Shown in pieces: positions 55,404 through 64,000 of a stretch of DNA of 64,000 nt (position 1 is its first letter; each line of letters opens with the position of its first letter). The translations under genes and the position numbers were made by a program. The DNA comes from Streptomyces clavifer. Lineage in GTDB: Bacteria; Actinomycetota; Actinomycetes; Streptomycetales; Streptomycetaceae. The notes under the pieces are model-generated. The model was not told the DNA's origin, made no database searches, and saw nothing but the letters and a program-made list of their open reading frames with translations. Location: the NCBI GenBank assembly GCA_014651175.1, contig BMWJ01000003.1, forward strand, positions 124,001 to 188,000. The letters run 5' to 3'.

Positions 55404-56663
55404 TCAGAGCAGGGACCGGAGCGGCACCGACGGGTCCCCCAGGGTGTCCGGGTCGATCTGCCGGCCGGACCGGATCAGGTCCTGGACGGTTTCGGTGACG
55501 TCCCACACATTGACGTTCATCCCGGCGAGGACCCGGCGGTCCTTCAGCCAGAACGCGACGAACTCCCGCTTGCCGGCGTCCCCGCGGATCACGACCTGGT
55601 CGTACGAGCCCGGCGGGGCCCAGCCCGCGTACTCCAGGCCGAGGTCGTACTGGTCGGAGAAGAAGTACGGGACCCGGTCGTAGGAGACCTCCTGGCCCAG
55701 CATGGCCCGGGCGGCGGCCGGGCCGCTGTTCAGGGCGTTGGCCCAGTGCTCCACCCGGAGGCGGGTGCCGAGCAGCGGGTGGTCCACGGCCGCGATGTCC
55801 CCGGCGGCGAAGATGTGCGGGTCCGAGGTGCGCAGCGAGGCGTCCACGGCGACGCCGCCGCCGTGCGCCCGGTCGGCCATGTCGAGCCCGGCGGCCTCGG
55901 CGAGGGCGGTGCGCGGTGCGGCGCCGATCGCGGCGAGCACGTCGTGGGCGGGGTGCTCCTCGCCGTCGTCGGTGCGGGCGGCGAGGACCAGGCCGTCCTC
56001 CCCGGTGATCTCGGTGAGGCGGGCGCCGAAGTGGAAGCGGACGCCGTGCGCGGTGTGCAGGTCGGTGAAGATCTGGCCCAGCTCCGGGCCGATGACGTGG
56101 TGCAGCGGGGTCGCGGAGGGTTCGACGATCGTCACCTCGGCGCCGTAGCCGCGGGCCGCCGCGGCGACCTCCAGGCCGATCCAGCCGCCGCCGGCGATCA
56201 CCAGGTGGCCGTTGTCGCGGCCGAGGGCGGCGAGGACGTTGCGCAGCCGGTCGGAGTGGGCGAGACGGCGCAGGTGGTGCACGCCGACCAGGTCGGTGCC
56301 CGGGATGTCGAGGCGGCGCGGCTCGGCGCCGGTGGCGAGCAGCAGCTTGTCGTAGTGGACGACGGTGTTGTCGCCGAGCTGGACGGACCGGCCCTCGCGG
56401 TCGATGGAGGTGACGACCTGGCCGAGGTGGAGTTCGATGTCGGCTCCGGCGTACCAGGCCGTCTCGTGGACGAAGACGGTGTCCCGCTCGTCCTTGCCCG
56501 AGAGGTACCCCTTGGACAGGGGCGGGCGTTCGTACGGATGGTCGCGCTCGTCCCCGATCAGGATCACGCGGCCGGTGAAACCCTCCGCCCGGAGTGTCTC
56601 GGCCGCCTTCGCTCCTGCCAGTCCTCCGCCGACGATGACGAACGTCCGGTTTGCGTCGACCAC
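55404..56663 (-). CDS. FAD-dependent NAD(P)H oxidoreductase (ferredoxin/rubredoxin reductase-like)
   Basis: 419 aa. Two dinucleotide motifs are visible: FAD site VIVGGGLAGAKAAETL near the N-terminus and NAD(P) site VIAGGGWIGLEVAAA near residue 155. The block HIFAAGDIAAV closes the FAD site. The pattern ERPPLSKGYLSG is typical of the reductases that feed ferredoxins of P450 and dioxygenase systems. GAGGAGG precedes the GTG at 56663. No partner ferredoxin is next to it. Confidence 0.9.
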   Translation of the reverse strand: MVDANRTFVIVGGGLAGAKAAETLRAEGFTGRVILIGDERDHPYERPPLSKGYLSGKDERDTVFVHETAWYAGADIELHLGQVVTSIDREGRSVQLGDNTVVHYDKLLLATGAEPRRLDIPGTDLVGVHHLRRLAHSDRLRNVLAALGRDNGHLVIAGGGWIGLEVAAAARGYGAEVTIVEPSATPLHHVIGPELGQIFTDLHTAHGVRFHFGARLTEITGEDGLVLAARTDDGEEHPAHDVLAAIGAAPRTALAEAAGLDMADRAHGGGVAVDASLRTSDPHIFAAGDIAAVDHPLLGTRLRVEHWANALNSGPAAARAMLGQEVSYDRVPYFFSDQYDLGLEYAGWAPPGSYDQVVIRGDAGKREFVAFWLKDRRVLAGMNVNVWDVTETVQDLIRSGRQIDPDTLGDPSVPLRSLL

Positions 56664-56782
56664 TTGATGCCTCCTCGGTGCTGTGCTGCGCGGCGCCACC
56701 ACCTGCGAGCGTCCCGCACGCGGCGTGATGGCGAAAGGGGGTGTGCCCCGATCAGGTCACATCCGGGTGTCATGCGGCCCGG

Positions 56783-58111
56783 TCATGGTCCAGTCTGCCG
56801 AACACCGGTCAGCGTCCGGTGCAGGGAGCGGGCCGAGGCGTCCGTCAGGGCGGCGATCTGGTCGACGAGGACCCGCTTGCGGGCCCGGTCGTCGGACGCG
56901 GCCTCGTACAGGGCGCAGAACTGCGGCTCCAGGCCTTCGGGCGCGCGGGCGGTGAGCGCGGCGGCGAGCTCCGCGATGACGATGCGCTGATCGGCGCGGA
57001 TGGCCTCCTGCTCGGCGCGCTGCATGACGTAGCGGTCGGCGACGGCCTTGAGCACGGCGCACTCGTTGCGGACCTCGGCGGGGACGATGAGCTCGGCGCC
57101 GTACCTGCCGAGCCGTCCGGGGCCGTACGCGCCGTGGGTGGCGGCCTCGGCGGCGAGGCAGAACCGCCCGATGAGCTGGCTCGTCGCGTCCTTCAGCCGG
57201 GCCTGTGCGACGGCGGAGCCGTCGTAGCCGTGCGGCCACCACTCCTGGCCGACGAGACGGTCGAGGGCGTCGGCCAGCTCGTGCGGATCGGTGTCCGCCG
57301 GGACGTACCGGCCGATGGCGACCTCCCAGATCTCCCTTCGCTCCGGTTCGGCGAAGAGGCAGCTGGGGTCGATGTGCCCGGCGTGCAGCCCGTCCTCGAA
57401 GTCGTGCACCGAGTACGCGACGTCGTCGGACCAGTCCATGACCTGGGCCTCGAAACACTTGCGGTCCTGCGGTGCGCCCTTGCGGACCCACTCGAAGACC
57501 GGCAGGTCGTCCTCGTACACCCCGAATTTCGGTGAGCCGGGGTCGGTCGGGTGCCCGCCCCGGGGCCAGGGGTACTTCGTGGCGGCGTCCAGCGCTGCGC
57601 GGGTCAGGTTGAGCCCGACGCTCACGAGGTCGCCGCTGCGGGGGTCGCGGACGAACCGCTTGGGTTCGAGCCGGGTCAGCAGGCGCAGCGACTGGGCGTT
57701 GCCCTCGAAGCCTCCGCAGTCCGACGCGAAGTCGTTGAGCGCCTGTTCACCGTTGTGGCCGAAGGGCGGGTGGCCCATGTCGTGGGCGAGGCAGGCCGCT
57801 TCCACGAGATCGGGGTCGCAGCCGAGTGCGGCGCCGAGCTCCCGGCCGACCTGGGCGCATTCCAGGGAGTGCGTGAGCCTGGTCCGGGGGCTGGCGTCCC
57901 AGGCCCGGCCGCGGGTCCCGGGGGTGACGACCTGGGTCTTCCCGGCGAGCCTGCGCAGGGCGGCGGAGTGCAGTACGCGGGCCCGGTCGCGCTGGAAGGC
58001 GGTGCGGCCGGGCCGTTTGTCGGCCTCGGTGTCCCAGCGCTCGGTGTCGCCCGCGCCGTAGGGCGTCGTGCCGTGCTCCTGTGTGTCCCGGGTGTCGTGC
58101 GTACCGTCCAT
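56783..58111 (-). CDS. dgt: Deoxyguanosinetriphosphate triphosphohydrolase
   Basis: 442 aa HD-domain phosphohydrolase that cleaves dNTPs to deoxynucleoside and triphosphate. The metal site shows as RLTHSLE (first His) and [14 protein letters not shown] (HD), with Asp in the later [13 protein letters not shown]. The N-terminal [15 protein letters not shown] is also typical. Its place near dnaG is conserved in streptomycetes. Confidence 0.94.
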   Translation of the reverse strand: MDGTHDTRDTQEHGTTPYGAGDTERWDTEADKRPGRTAFQRDRARVLHSAALRRLAGKTQVVTPGTRGRAWDASPRTRLTHSLECAQVGRELGAALGCDPDLVEAACLAHDMGHPPFGHNGEQALNDFASDCGGFEGNAQSLRLLTRLEPKRFVRDPRSGDLVSVGLNLTRAALDAATKYPWPRGGHPTDPGSPKFGVYEDDLPVFEWVRKGAPQDRKCFEAQVMDWSDDVAYSVHDFEDGLHAGHIDPSCLFAEPERREIWEVAIGRYVPADTDPHELADALDRLVGQEWWPHGYDGSAVAQARLKDATSQLIGRFCLAAEAATHGAYGPGRLGRYGAELIVPAEVRNECAVLKAVADRYVMQRAEQEAIRADQRIVIAELAAALTARAPEGLEPQFCALYEAASDDRARKRVLVDQIAALTDASARSLHRTLTGVRQTGP

Positions 58112-58163
58112 GACCTCGACAGTAACGGCCTGCCCGTCGCGGGGAGGGGATCGGCGGGCGTCG

Positions 58164-59123
58164 TCAGGCGGCTTCGGCCCGCCGGACGGGGTGCGGCCGG
58201 ACGGTCCGGGCGGGCGCCGGCAGGTCCGCGTGGGCCGGGGCGGCGTACGCCGGCGCGGTTGTGGCCAGGGCCTGGTCGTAGCGGTGCAGCAGGAGCCGCG
58301 CCATCGCCGGGTGCGCGCCGAGCGGTGCGGCGGTGGTCCCCTCGACGGCGGCGGCCGCCGCCGTCGCGAAGCGGCCGGGTGCGGTGAAGTACGAGGCCAG
58401 GGCGACGCGGTGGCGGCCGCGGGCGGCGAGGGCGCGCAGGGCGTCCGGCACGGTGGGGGTGGCTGCGGAGGTGTACGCCGCGACGACGGGCACCCCGCCG
58501 AGGCGGTCGCTGAGCATCCCGGCGGTGCGGCGGGCGTCGACGGCGGAGTCGGGGTCGCGCGATCCCGCGGCGGCGAGCACGACGGCGGCGCTGCGGTTCG
58601 TGCCGTCCTCGGTCCGCCAGCCGGCCTCGACGAGCCGCTCGTACAGTGTCTCGACGAGCAGCGGGTGCGGCCCGAGCGGTGCGGCGACCCGGGTGCGCAG
58701 GTGCCCGGCCGCCGCGGCGGCGAGCGGCAGGTCGTGCCGGACGTGGTGTCCGCGGCCGAGCAGCAGCGGGACGAGGACGGCGTCGCCCGCGCCGATGCCG
58801 TCCAGTGTCTCCGGGAGCAGGGGTTCGTTCAGCTCGATGTGCCCGAGCCGGACGTCGAGTCCGGGGCGCAGCTCCCGCACCAGGGCCAGGAGGTCCAGGA
58901 CGGTGCGCAGGGCCTGCGGGTCCCGGCTGCCGTGCGCGACGGCGACCAGGGTGGGTGCGGTGTGCCGGACGTCGTTCCGGTTGCGGTGCATAGGCCTGCG
59001 GGTTCCGTTCCGGGAGACGAGGCTGAGCTGGTGTCCGAGCTGCGAGGTGACGCGGGTGAGGAGTCGCGCCGGTCTGCCGAGGGGCAGGGGCTCACGAGGG
59101 TGTTCCGGTGCCGTCTCCGTCAT
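58164..59123 (-). CDS. CbiX/SirB-family sirohydrochlorin chelatase-like protein
   Basis: 319 aa with two halves of the chelatase fold: an N-terminal [10 protein letters not shown] carrying the catalytic-type His, [12 protein letters not shown] near residue 125, and [11 protein letters not shown] in the second half. Such enzymes insert iron or cobalt into sirohydrochlorin. Siroheme is needed by nitrite and sulfite reductases, so a location 1 kb from an assimilatory nitrate reductase gene makes sense. The ATG at 59123 is preferred to one 14 codons upstream. Confidence 0.82.
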   Translation of the reverse strand: MTETAPEHPREPLPLGRPARLLTRVTSQLGHQLSLVSRNGTRRPMHRNRNDVRHTAPTLVAVAHGSRDPQALRTVLDLLALVRELRPGLDVRLGHIELNEPLLPETLDGIGAGDAVLVPLLLGRGHHVRHDLPLAAAAAGHLRTRVAAPLGPHPLLVETLYERLVEAGWRTEDGTNRSAAVVLAAAGSRDPDSAVDARRTAGMLSDRLGGVPVVAAYTSAATPTVPDALRALAARGRHRVALASYFTAPGRFATAAAAAVEGTTAAPLGAHPAMARLLLHRYDQALATTAPAYAAPAHADLPAPARTVRPHPVRRAEAA

Positions 59124-59311
59124 GAACCGATGGTGACGTGCGGACGTTGCCGGGCCGTTTCCCACCGGTGACGGGTGTTTTCCACCGCCTCACGGGGCTG
59201 CGGCGGGCACTGTCAGGGCGGGTGCCGGCGGGGCGGCAGCCGGTCGGGCGAACCTTTTCGCCTCCCCGCTCGTCTCCCTGAGGGATCCGGAACGGAACAG
59301 GGGGACCGCGC

Positions 59312-60052
59312 ATGCGGCTGGGGGGACTGAGGCGGCCTACGGTGCCGAAGTGGCTGGGCGCGGTACGCCCGCGGCTGCCCCGCACCCGACGCGGGCAGCG
59401 GTGGCTGGTGCAGGGGCTGATGGTCGTCTGCGTGGTGGCCCTGGCACCCGCGACCTGGCTGCACACGACGGCGGACGCCCGGGTGCGGACGACGGCCGAC
59501 GCCCCCGCGCAGCAGGTGGCCGTGGTGTTCGGGGCCGGGCTGTGGCAGGGCAGGCCGTCGCCGTACCTCGCGCACCGGCTGGACGCCGCGGCCGAGCTGT
59601 ACCGGACCGGCAAGGTGCGGGTCGTGCTGGTCACCGGCGACAACAGCCGGGTGGAGTACGACGAGCCGGACGCCATGCGCACCTATCTCACGGAACGCGG
59701 GGTGCCGGACGGGCGGATCGTCAGCGACTACGCCGGTTTCGACACCTGGGACTCCTGCGTCCGCGCCAAGAAGATATTCGGGGTCGACCGGGCGGTGCTG
59801 GTGAGCCAGGGCTTCCACATCCGGCGGGCGATCGCCCTGTGCCGGTCCGCCGGCATCGACGCGTACGGCATCGGGGTCGACGCCGTACACGATGTGACCT
59901 GGTACTACGGCGGGACGCGGGAGGTGTTCGCGGCGGGCAAGGCCCTCCTGGACACCGTGTTCGAACCGGACCCGCACTTCCTGGGGCCGCGCGAGCCCGG
60001 GGTGGCCGACGCGCTCGCCGCCGACCTCACCGCCGGGCAGGGCCCGGGCTGA
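59312..60052 (+). CDS. SanA-like DUF218 membrane protein
   Basis: 246 aa. One N-terminal membrane segment (about residues 33-50) is followed by a DUF218/YdcF-type domain with VFGAGLW, VLVTGDNS, DTWDSCVRA and LVSQGFHIRRA. E. coli SanA, of the same family, influences cell envelope permeability. Divergent from the chelatase gene. Confidence 0.85.
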   Translation: MRLGGLRRPTVPKWLGAVRPRLPRTRRGQRWLVQGLMVVCVVALAPATWLHTTADARVRTTADAPAQQVAVVFGAGLWQGRPSPYLAHRLDAAAELYRTGKVRVVLVTGDNSRVEYDEPDAMRTYLTERGVPDGRIVSDYAGFDTWDSCVRAKKIFGVDRAVLVSQGFHIRRAIALCRSAGIDAYGIGVDAVHDVTWYYGGTREVFAAGKALLDTVFEPDPHFLGPREPGVADALAADLTAGQGPG

Positions 60053-60119
60053 GGTGCGCGTACCGGGGGCGTAACCGGGCGCACCGGCGCCCGTAATACC
60101 CGGCTCGCACGCTGGGAGC

Positions 60120-62198
60120 ATGGCCCGCACCGAGACGTCCACCCACTGCCCGTACTGCGCGCTGCAGTGCGGGATGAAGCTGCGACCGGTCACCGACGGC
60201 ACGGTGGTCGAGGTCGTGGAGCGCACCGACTTCCCCGTCAACCGGGGGGCCCTGTGCGGTAAGGGGCGCACCGCTCCCGCCGTGCTCTCCGCCGGTGTCC
60301 GGCTGACCGGACCCCTCGTGCGCGGCGCGGCGAGCGGGGAGCTGGAGCCGGCCGGCTGGGACGAGGCCCTGGAGCGGATCGCCGAGGGGCTGGGCGGCAC
60401 CCGGGCCGAGCACGGCGCGGACGCCGTGGGCGTGTTCGGCGGCGGCGGGCTGACCAACGAGAAGGCGTACGCGCTGGGGAAGTTCGCCCGGGTGGTGCTC
60501 GGCACCTCGCAGATCGACTACAACGGCCGCTTCTGCATGTCCTCGGCGGCCGCCGCGCACCAGCGGGCGTTCGGGCTCGACCGTGGGCTGCCGTTCCCGC
60601 TGGAGGACATCCCCCGGACGGGGTGCGTGATCCTGGTCGGCTCGAACCTCGCGGAGACGATGCCGCCCGCGCTGCGCTATCTGACCGAGCTGCGCGAGAA
60701 CGGCGGGCGGCTGATCGTCATCGATCCGCGCCGGACCAGGACGGCGGAGCAGGCCGATCTGCATCTGGCGCCCCGGCCGGGCACGGATCTGGCCCTCGCA
60801 CTCGGCATGCTGCATCTCGTCGTGGCGGAGGGGCGGGTGGACGAGGAGTTCGTGCGCACCCGGACGAGCGGCTGGGACGAGGCAAGGGCCGGGGCCATGG
60901 CGCACTGGCCGGAGCTGGTGGAGCGCATCACCGGGGTGCCCGTGCCGCAGCTGCGCGAGGCCGTGGAGATGTTCTGCGGGGCGGGGAGCGGGATGGTGCT
61001 CACCGCGCGCGGGCCGGAGCAGCAGGCCAAGGGCACGGACACGGTCGGTGCGTGGATCAACTTCTGCCTGGCCACCGGCCGGGCGGGGCGTCCCCTGTCC
61101 GGGTACGGCTGCCTGACCGGGCAGGGCAACGGCCAGGGCGGCCGGGAGCACGGCCAGAAGGCCGATCAGCTGCCCGGCTACCGCAAGCTCACCGACCCGG
61201 CGGCCCGGCGCCATGTGGCGGGGGTCTGGGGCGTGGACCCGGATTCGCTGCCGGGGCCGGGGCGCAGCGCGTACGAGCTGCTGGACGCGCTGGGGCGCGA
61301 CGTGAGGTCGCTGCTGGTGATGGCGTCCAACCCGGTCGTGTCCGCGCCGCGCGCCGGGCACATCGAGGAGCGGCTGCGGTCGCTGGACTTCCTGGCGGTC
61401 GCGGACGTGGTGCTGTCGGAGACGGCGGCGCTGGCGGACGTGGTGCTGCCGGTCACCCAGTGGGCCGAGGAGACCGGGACCATGACCAATCTGGAGGGCC
61501 GGGTGCTGCTGCGGCAGCAGGCGGTCACTCCGCCGCCCGGGGTGCGCAGCGACCTGGAGGTGCTGCACGCGCTGGCCGGGCTCCTGGGGCACGGGAAGGG
61601 GTTCCCGGCCGACCCGGAGGAGGTCTTCGACGAGCTGCGGCGGGCCTCGGCCGGCGGTCCGGCCGACTACGCGGGCATCACCTACGCCAGGATCGCGGAG
61701 GAGGACGGGGTGTTCTGGCCCTGCCCGGACGAGGAGCACGCCGGGACGCCACGGCTGTTCCTGGAGCGCTTCGCGACGGACGACGGGCTGGCACGGTTCG
61801 TCCCGGTCGTCCACCGGCCGGCGGCGGAGGAGACGGATGCCGCGTACCCGGTGGTGCTGACGACGGGCCGGGTCGTGTCCCAGTACCAGTCCGGGGCGCA
61901 GACCCGCCGGGTGGACGAGCTGAACGCCGCCGCGCCGGGCCCCTTCGTGGAGCTCCATCCGCGGCTGGCCGAGCGGATCGGGGTGGCCGAGGGCGACGCG
62001 GTCGCGGTCACCTCTCGGCGTGGCCGGGCGGTGGCGCCCGCCCGGATCACGGTCGCGATCCGTCAGGACACCGTGTTCATGCCGTTCCACTGGCCGGGCG
62101 AGGGCCGGGCCAACACCCTGACGAACCCGGCCCTGGACCCGGTTTCGCGGATGCCGGAGTTCAAGGTGTGCGCGGTGCGGGTGGAGGCGGCCGGGTGA
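60120..62198 (+). CDS. nasA: Assimilatory nitrate reductase, molybdopterin catalytic subunit
   Basis: 692 aa bis-MGD oxidoreductase. The N-terminal [4Fe-4S] ligand set is CPYCALQC followed 28-30 residues later by ALCGKGR. Later blocks LTGQGNGQGGREHGQKADQ and MASNPVVSAP fit the Nas group. The protein ends after the molybdopterin-binding domain (TNPALDPVSRMPEFK), without the extra C-terminal [2Fe-2S] or flavin domains of some homologues, so electrons must come from a separate partner that is not seen. No Tat signal: cytosolic. Formate dehydrogenase-like function is an alternative. Confidence 0.85.
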   Translation: MARTETSTHCPYCALQCGMKLRPVTDGTVVEVVERTDFPVNRGALCGKGRTAPAVLSAGVRLTGPLVRGAASGELEPAGWDEALERIAEGLGGTRAEHGADAVGVFGGGGLTNEKAYALGKFARVVLGTSQIDYNGRFCMSSAAAAHQRAFGLDRGLPFPLEDIPRTGCVILVGSNLAETMPPALRYLTELRENGGRLIVIDPRRTRTAEQADLHLAPRPGTDLALALGMLHLVVAEGRVDEEFVRTRTSGWDEARAGAMAHWPELVERITGVPVPQLREAVEMFCGAGSGMVLTARGPEQQAKGTDTVGAWINFCLATGRAGRPLSGYGCLTGQGNGQGGREHGQKADQLPGYRKLTDPAARRHVAGVWGVDPDSLPGPGRSAYELLDALGRDVRSLLVMASNPVVSAPRAGHIEERLRSLDFLAVADVVLSETAALADVVLPVTQWAEETGTMTNLEGRVLLRQQAVTPPPGVRSDLEVLHALAGLLGHGKGFPADPEEVFDELRRASAGGPADYAGITYARIAEEDGVFWPCPDEEHAGTPRLFLERFATDDGLARFVPVVHRPAAEETDAAYPVVLTTGRVVSQYQSGAQTRRVDELNAAAPGPFVELHPRLAERIGVAEGDAVAVTSRRGRAVAPARITVAIRQDTVFMPFHWPGEGRANTLTNPALDPVSRMPEFKVCAVRVEAAG

Positions 62199-62616
62199 GC
62201 CAGTTCCCGCCGGGGACGGGGGTGCCGCCGGTGCGCAGGGAGCGGGTGACGGCGGCGGCCGCGAAGTAGACCCAGGCGCGGACGGGTTCGCCGGATCCCG
62301 GCCCGTTCACCGGTACGGCCCGGCGGACCACCCGCTCGTACAGGTTGCGCGGGTGGTCCGGGCCCAGGTACTCCTCCAGGTCGTCCAGGATGCCGAGCAG
62401 TTCCGCGTACGATCCCGGCGCGGCCGTGACGAGTGCGCCGTGGACCGTGCCGTGCCCCTCGATGGCGTACGGGTATCCGGGGCCCTCGTACAGGAGGGCC
62501 CCGGGCAGCACGGCCGGGCGTTCCCCGCTCGTGCGGCCCCGGAGGAACCGGTCGTGGTTGTGCCGGCCGGGGAGCAGCGTGCCGTACACGAAGAACGGCA
62601 GTCCGGAGCCGGTCAC
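62161..62616 (-). CDS. Gamma-glutamylcyclotransferase-like (AIG2/GGCT) protein
   Basis: 151 aa with the GGCT-fold start FFVYGTLLPGRHNHDRFL and the catalytic-type region DDLEEYLG. The GTG at 62616 overlaps the cutA stop by 4 bases, so the two are translated together. The 3' end overlaps the nitrate reductase gene tail to tail by 38 bases. The Pro-rich C-terminus is probably unimportant. Substrate unknown. Confidence 0.8.
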   Translation of the reverse strand: MTGSGLPFFVYGTLLPGRHNHDRFLRGRTSGERPAVLPGALLYEGPGYPYAIEGHGTVHGALVTAAPGSYAELLGILDDLEEYLGPDHPRNLYERVVRRAVPVNGPGSGEPVRAWVYFAAAAVTRSLRTGGTPVPGGNWLTRPPPPAPRTP

Positions 62617-62951
62617 AGGGCGGCCGCTGCCGCCGTCTCCGCCGTCACCCAGCCGAGGTAGCGGGCGCTGCCCCGGACGATCGGTGTGGCGATGATCTCC
62701 GGGGTGTCGTAGTCGTGCGCCGCGACGAGGTGGGCCTCCAGCTCGTCGTACCGCCGGGCGGTGGTCTTGAACAGCACCTGCCACTCCTGGCTGGTCTCGA
62801 TGGCGTTGTGCCACCGGTAGACGGAGGTGACGGGCGCGGAGATCTGGGCGCAGGCGGCGAGCCGGGCCTCCACCGCGCCCTGGGCCAGGGTGTGGGCCTT
62901 CTCCTCACTGTCCGTCGTGGTCAGTACGGTCAGCCATGCCGGTTCTGTCAT
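62613..62951 (-). CDS. cutA: Divalent cation tolerance protein CutA
   Basis: 112 aa trimeric CutA1 fold protein. TTTDSEEKAHTLAQ, the AACAQISAPVTSVYRW block and DYDTPEIIATPI are standard. Overlaps the GGCT gene by 4 bases. The physiological role of CutA1 is not settled. Confidence 0.93.
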   Translation of the reverse strand: MTEPAWLTVLTTTDSEEKAHTLAQGAVEARLAACAQISAPVTSVYRWHNAIETSQEWQVLFKTTARRYDELEAHLVAAHDYDTPEIIATPIVRGSARYLGWVTAETAAAAAL

Positions 62952-62961
62952 CTCCGGCCTC

Positions 62962-63052
62962 CTCGGTCTCGTCGGTCTCGTCGGTGCGTCGGTTCGTCGG
63001 TGCGTCGGTCTCGTCGGTTCGTCGGTGCGTCGGTTCGTCGGTGCGTCGGTGC
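62962..63052. repeat. Degenerate array of about eleven 8-9 bp units
   Basis: Repeats of CGTCGGTG, CGTCGGTT and CGTCGGTCT in mixed order between cutA and the FMN reductase gene, in the leader of cutA. Confidence 0.85.
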
Positions 63053-63084
63053 GGGCGGCTCTCCGATTGTCGGTCCGGGCCGGG

Positions 63085-63642
63085 TCAGCCGCTGTACGGA
63101 CGCAGATTCCTGGCCTCGCGGAGCGCCCGCCCCCACCAGACCAGCTGATCGAGCATCGTCTTGACCGCGGCGTCGGCGGCCGCCGGGTCGCCGAGCCGGC
63201 CGCGGTCGTCGAAGAGGGCGCCCGCGTTGTGGAAGGAGACAGTGTCGCGGACGGAGACGGCGTGCAGCTCGGCGAAGACCTGGCGCAGGTGTTCGACGGC
63301 CCGCAGGCCGCCGGAGATCCCGCCGTACGAGACGAACGCGACGGGCTTGGCCTGCCATTCGGCGAAGTGACCGTCGATGAGCTCCTTCAGCGGGGCCGGG
63401 TACGAGTGGTTGTACTCGGGGGTGAGCACGACGAAGGCGTCGGCCCGGGCGAGCCGGCCGGACGGGGGCTCCGCGTCGGCGACGTCGACCAGCTCGACGT
63501 CGAGGTCCGGGTGGCCGGCGGCCCGGGCGAGGAACCACCTGGCCACGACGGGGCCGAAGCGGCCCTCGCGGTTGCTGCCGAGGATGGCGGCCACCTTCAG
63601 CGGGGCGTCGGACGGGGCGGGAACAGCTGGGGTGAGGTCCAT
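63085..63642 (-). CDS. NADPH-dependent FMN reductase-family oxidoreductase
   Basis: 185 aa flavodoxin-fold reductase. AAILGSNREGRFG is the FMN phosphate loop, VVLTPEYNHSYPAPLK and the FVSYGGISGG block are typical of the NADPH-FMN reductase/azoreductase-like family. It may reduce quinones or supply free FMNH2. The ATG at 63642 lacks a strong ribosome site; a GTG at 63657 is possible. Confidence 0.88.
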   Translation of the reverse strand: MDLTPAVPAPSDAPLKVAAILGSNREGRFGPVVARWFLARAAGHPDLDVELVDVADAEPPSGRLARADAFVVLTPEYNHSYPAPLKELIDGHFAEWQAKPVAFVSYGGISGGLRAVEHLRQVFAELHAVSVRDTVSFHNAGALFDDRGRLGDPAAADAAVKTMLDQLVWWGRALREARNLRPYSG

Positions 63643-63737
63643 GCACCGAAGACTCACGCCTCAAGCGCGGTTGAGGTCAAGTGCGGTGGAGGACGGGCCC
63701 GCCGTGCCCGGCACACGGCACGCCCTACCGTGGGCGC

Positions 63738-64000
63738 ATGACCTCCGCCGCGCCCGCCCCGTACGTCGAGATCGATGGCCGTCCGGCCACCGCCGAGGAT
63801 CTGCGGATCCCGGCCTTCACCGGCTACGGCCACTTCACGGCGATGCAGGTCAGGGGTCGTGGCGTGCGCGGCCTCGGTCTGCATCTGGACCGGCTGGACG
63901 CCGCGAGCCGGGAGCTGTTCGACCAGCCCCTGGACGGGGAGTACGTGCGCGGGCTGATCGGGCACGCGCTCGACGGCGCCGGGGCCCGGGACGCGTCGGT
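63738..64000 (+). CDS. Class IV aminotransferase (3' part outside window)
   Basis: The first 87 codons are in the window. The start AAPAPYVEIDGRPATAEDL and GLGLHLDRLDAASRELF match the N-terminal domain of class IV (PLP) aminotransferases such as branched-chain aminotransferase or aminodeoxychorismate lyase. The PLP Lys lies beyond the window. The ATG at 63738 is the natural start. Confidence 0.75.
   Translation, partial: MTSAAPAPYVEIDGRPATAEDLRIPAFTGYGHFTAMQVRGRGVRGLGLHLDRLDAASRELFDQPLDGEYVRGLIGHALDGAGARDAS

Noticed and set aside
62962-63052. CRISPR array
   Set aside because: Units are 8-9 bp without spacers, and no cas genes are in the window. The arrays at 30026 and 48255 fail for the same reason.

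Overview
The window is chromosomal DNA of a Streptomyces or a very close relative. The base composition is very GC-rich with third-position G/C codon use. It carries the characteristic fasR-fabD-fabH-acpP-fabF block, a HrdA-type sigma factor next to dnaG and dgt, an Mbl-like actin homologue paired with a GAF kinase, and an S. coelicolor-type MatB. Most of it is ordinary core-chromosome gene content, with one clear accessory insert.

Layout. 1-4.1 kb: end of the FasR regulator gene and the type II fatty acid synthase operon. 4.2-10.5 kb: DUF3145, an SGNH lipoprotein, galM, a Tat-exported L-glutamate-oxidase-like flavoenzyme, a LysE exporter and an EI24 membrane protein. 10.5-20.7 kb: a sugar acquisition and catabolism regulon (acid-sugar dehydratase, Zn dehydrogenase, U32-like protein, ChvE/MmsA/MmsB ABC importer, secreted mutarotase, GH51 arabinofuranosidase). 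Three of its transcription units carry the same 24-bp operator-like motif directly before the first gene. 20.7-34.9 kb: Ohr, a DNA glycosylase-like protein, a MarR/oxidoreductase divergent pair, Mbl plus a degenerate sensor kinase, Lrp, a NarK-type transporter, MatB with an overlapping fused carboxyltransferase, and an MFS exporter.

35.0-45.6 kb is the most interesting part. Six translationally coupled or closely spaced genes encode a free-standing NRPS didomain (adenylation plus carrier, predicted L-Thr), a SyrB2-type non-heme iron halogenase with the diagnostic His-x-Ala site, a SyrC/CmaE-like transferase with a Cys nucleophile, an FkbM methyltransferase fused to a second carrier protein, a type II thioesterase and an acyl-CoA-dehydrogenase-like flavoprotein. 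A convergent ATP-grasp-like gene follows. There is no condensation domain. This looks like a compact pathway that chlorinates a carrier-bound amino acid and then modifies it, possibly closing a cyclopropane as KtzA does in kutzneride biosynthesis. The product is unknown. The right edge holds a decayed MmyB-type regulator gene and then three tRNA genes.

46-64 kb returns to core genes: a YtxH-like protein, an FGGY kinase, a heterodimeric ABC exporter, hrdA, dnaG, an FAD ferredoxin-reductase-like protein, dgt, a CbiX-like chelatase, a SanA-like protein, an assimilatory nitrate reductase, a GGCT-like protein, CutA, an FMN reductase and the start of a class IV aminotransferase. Several perfect hairpins separate convergent units. 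Four short tandem or direct repeat tracts lie in intergenic DNA.
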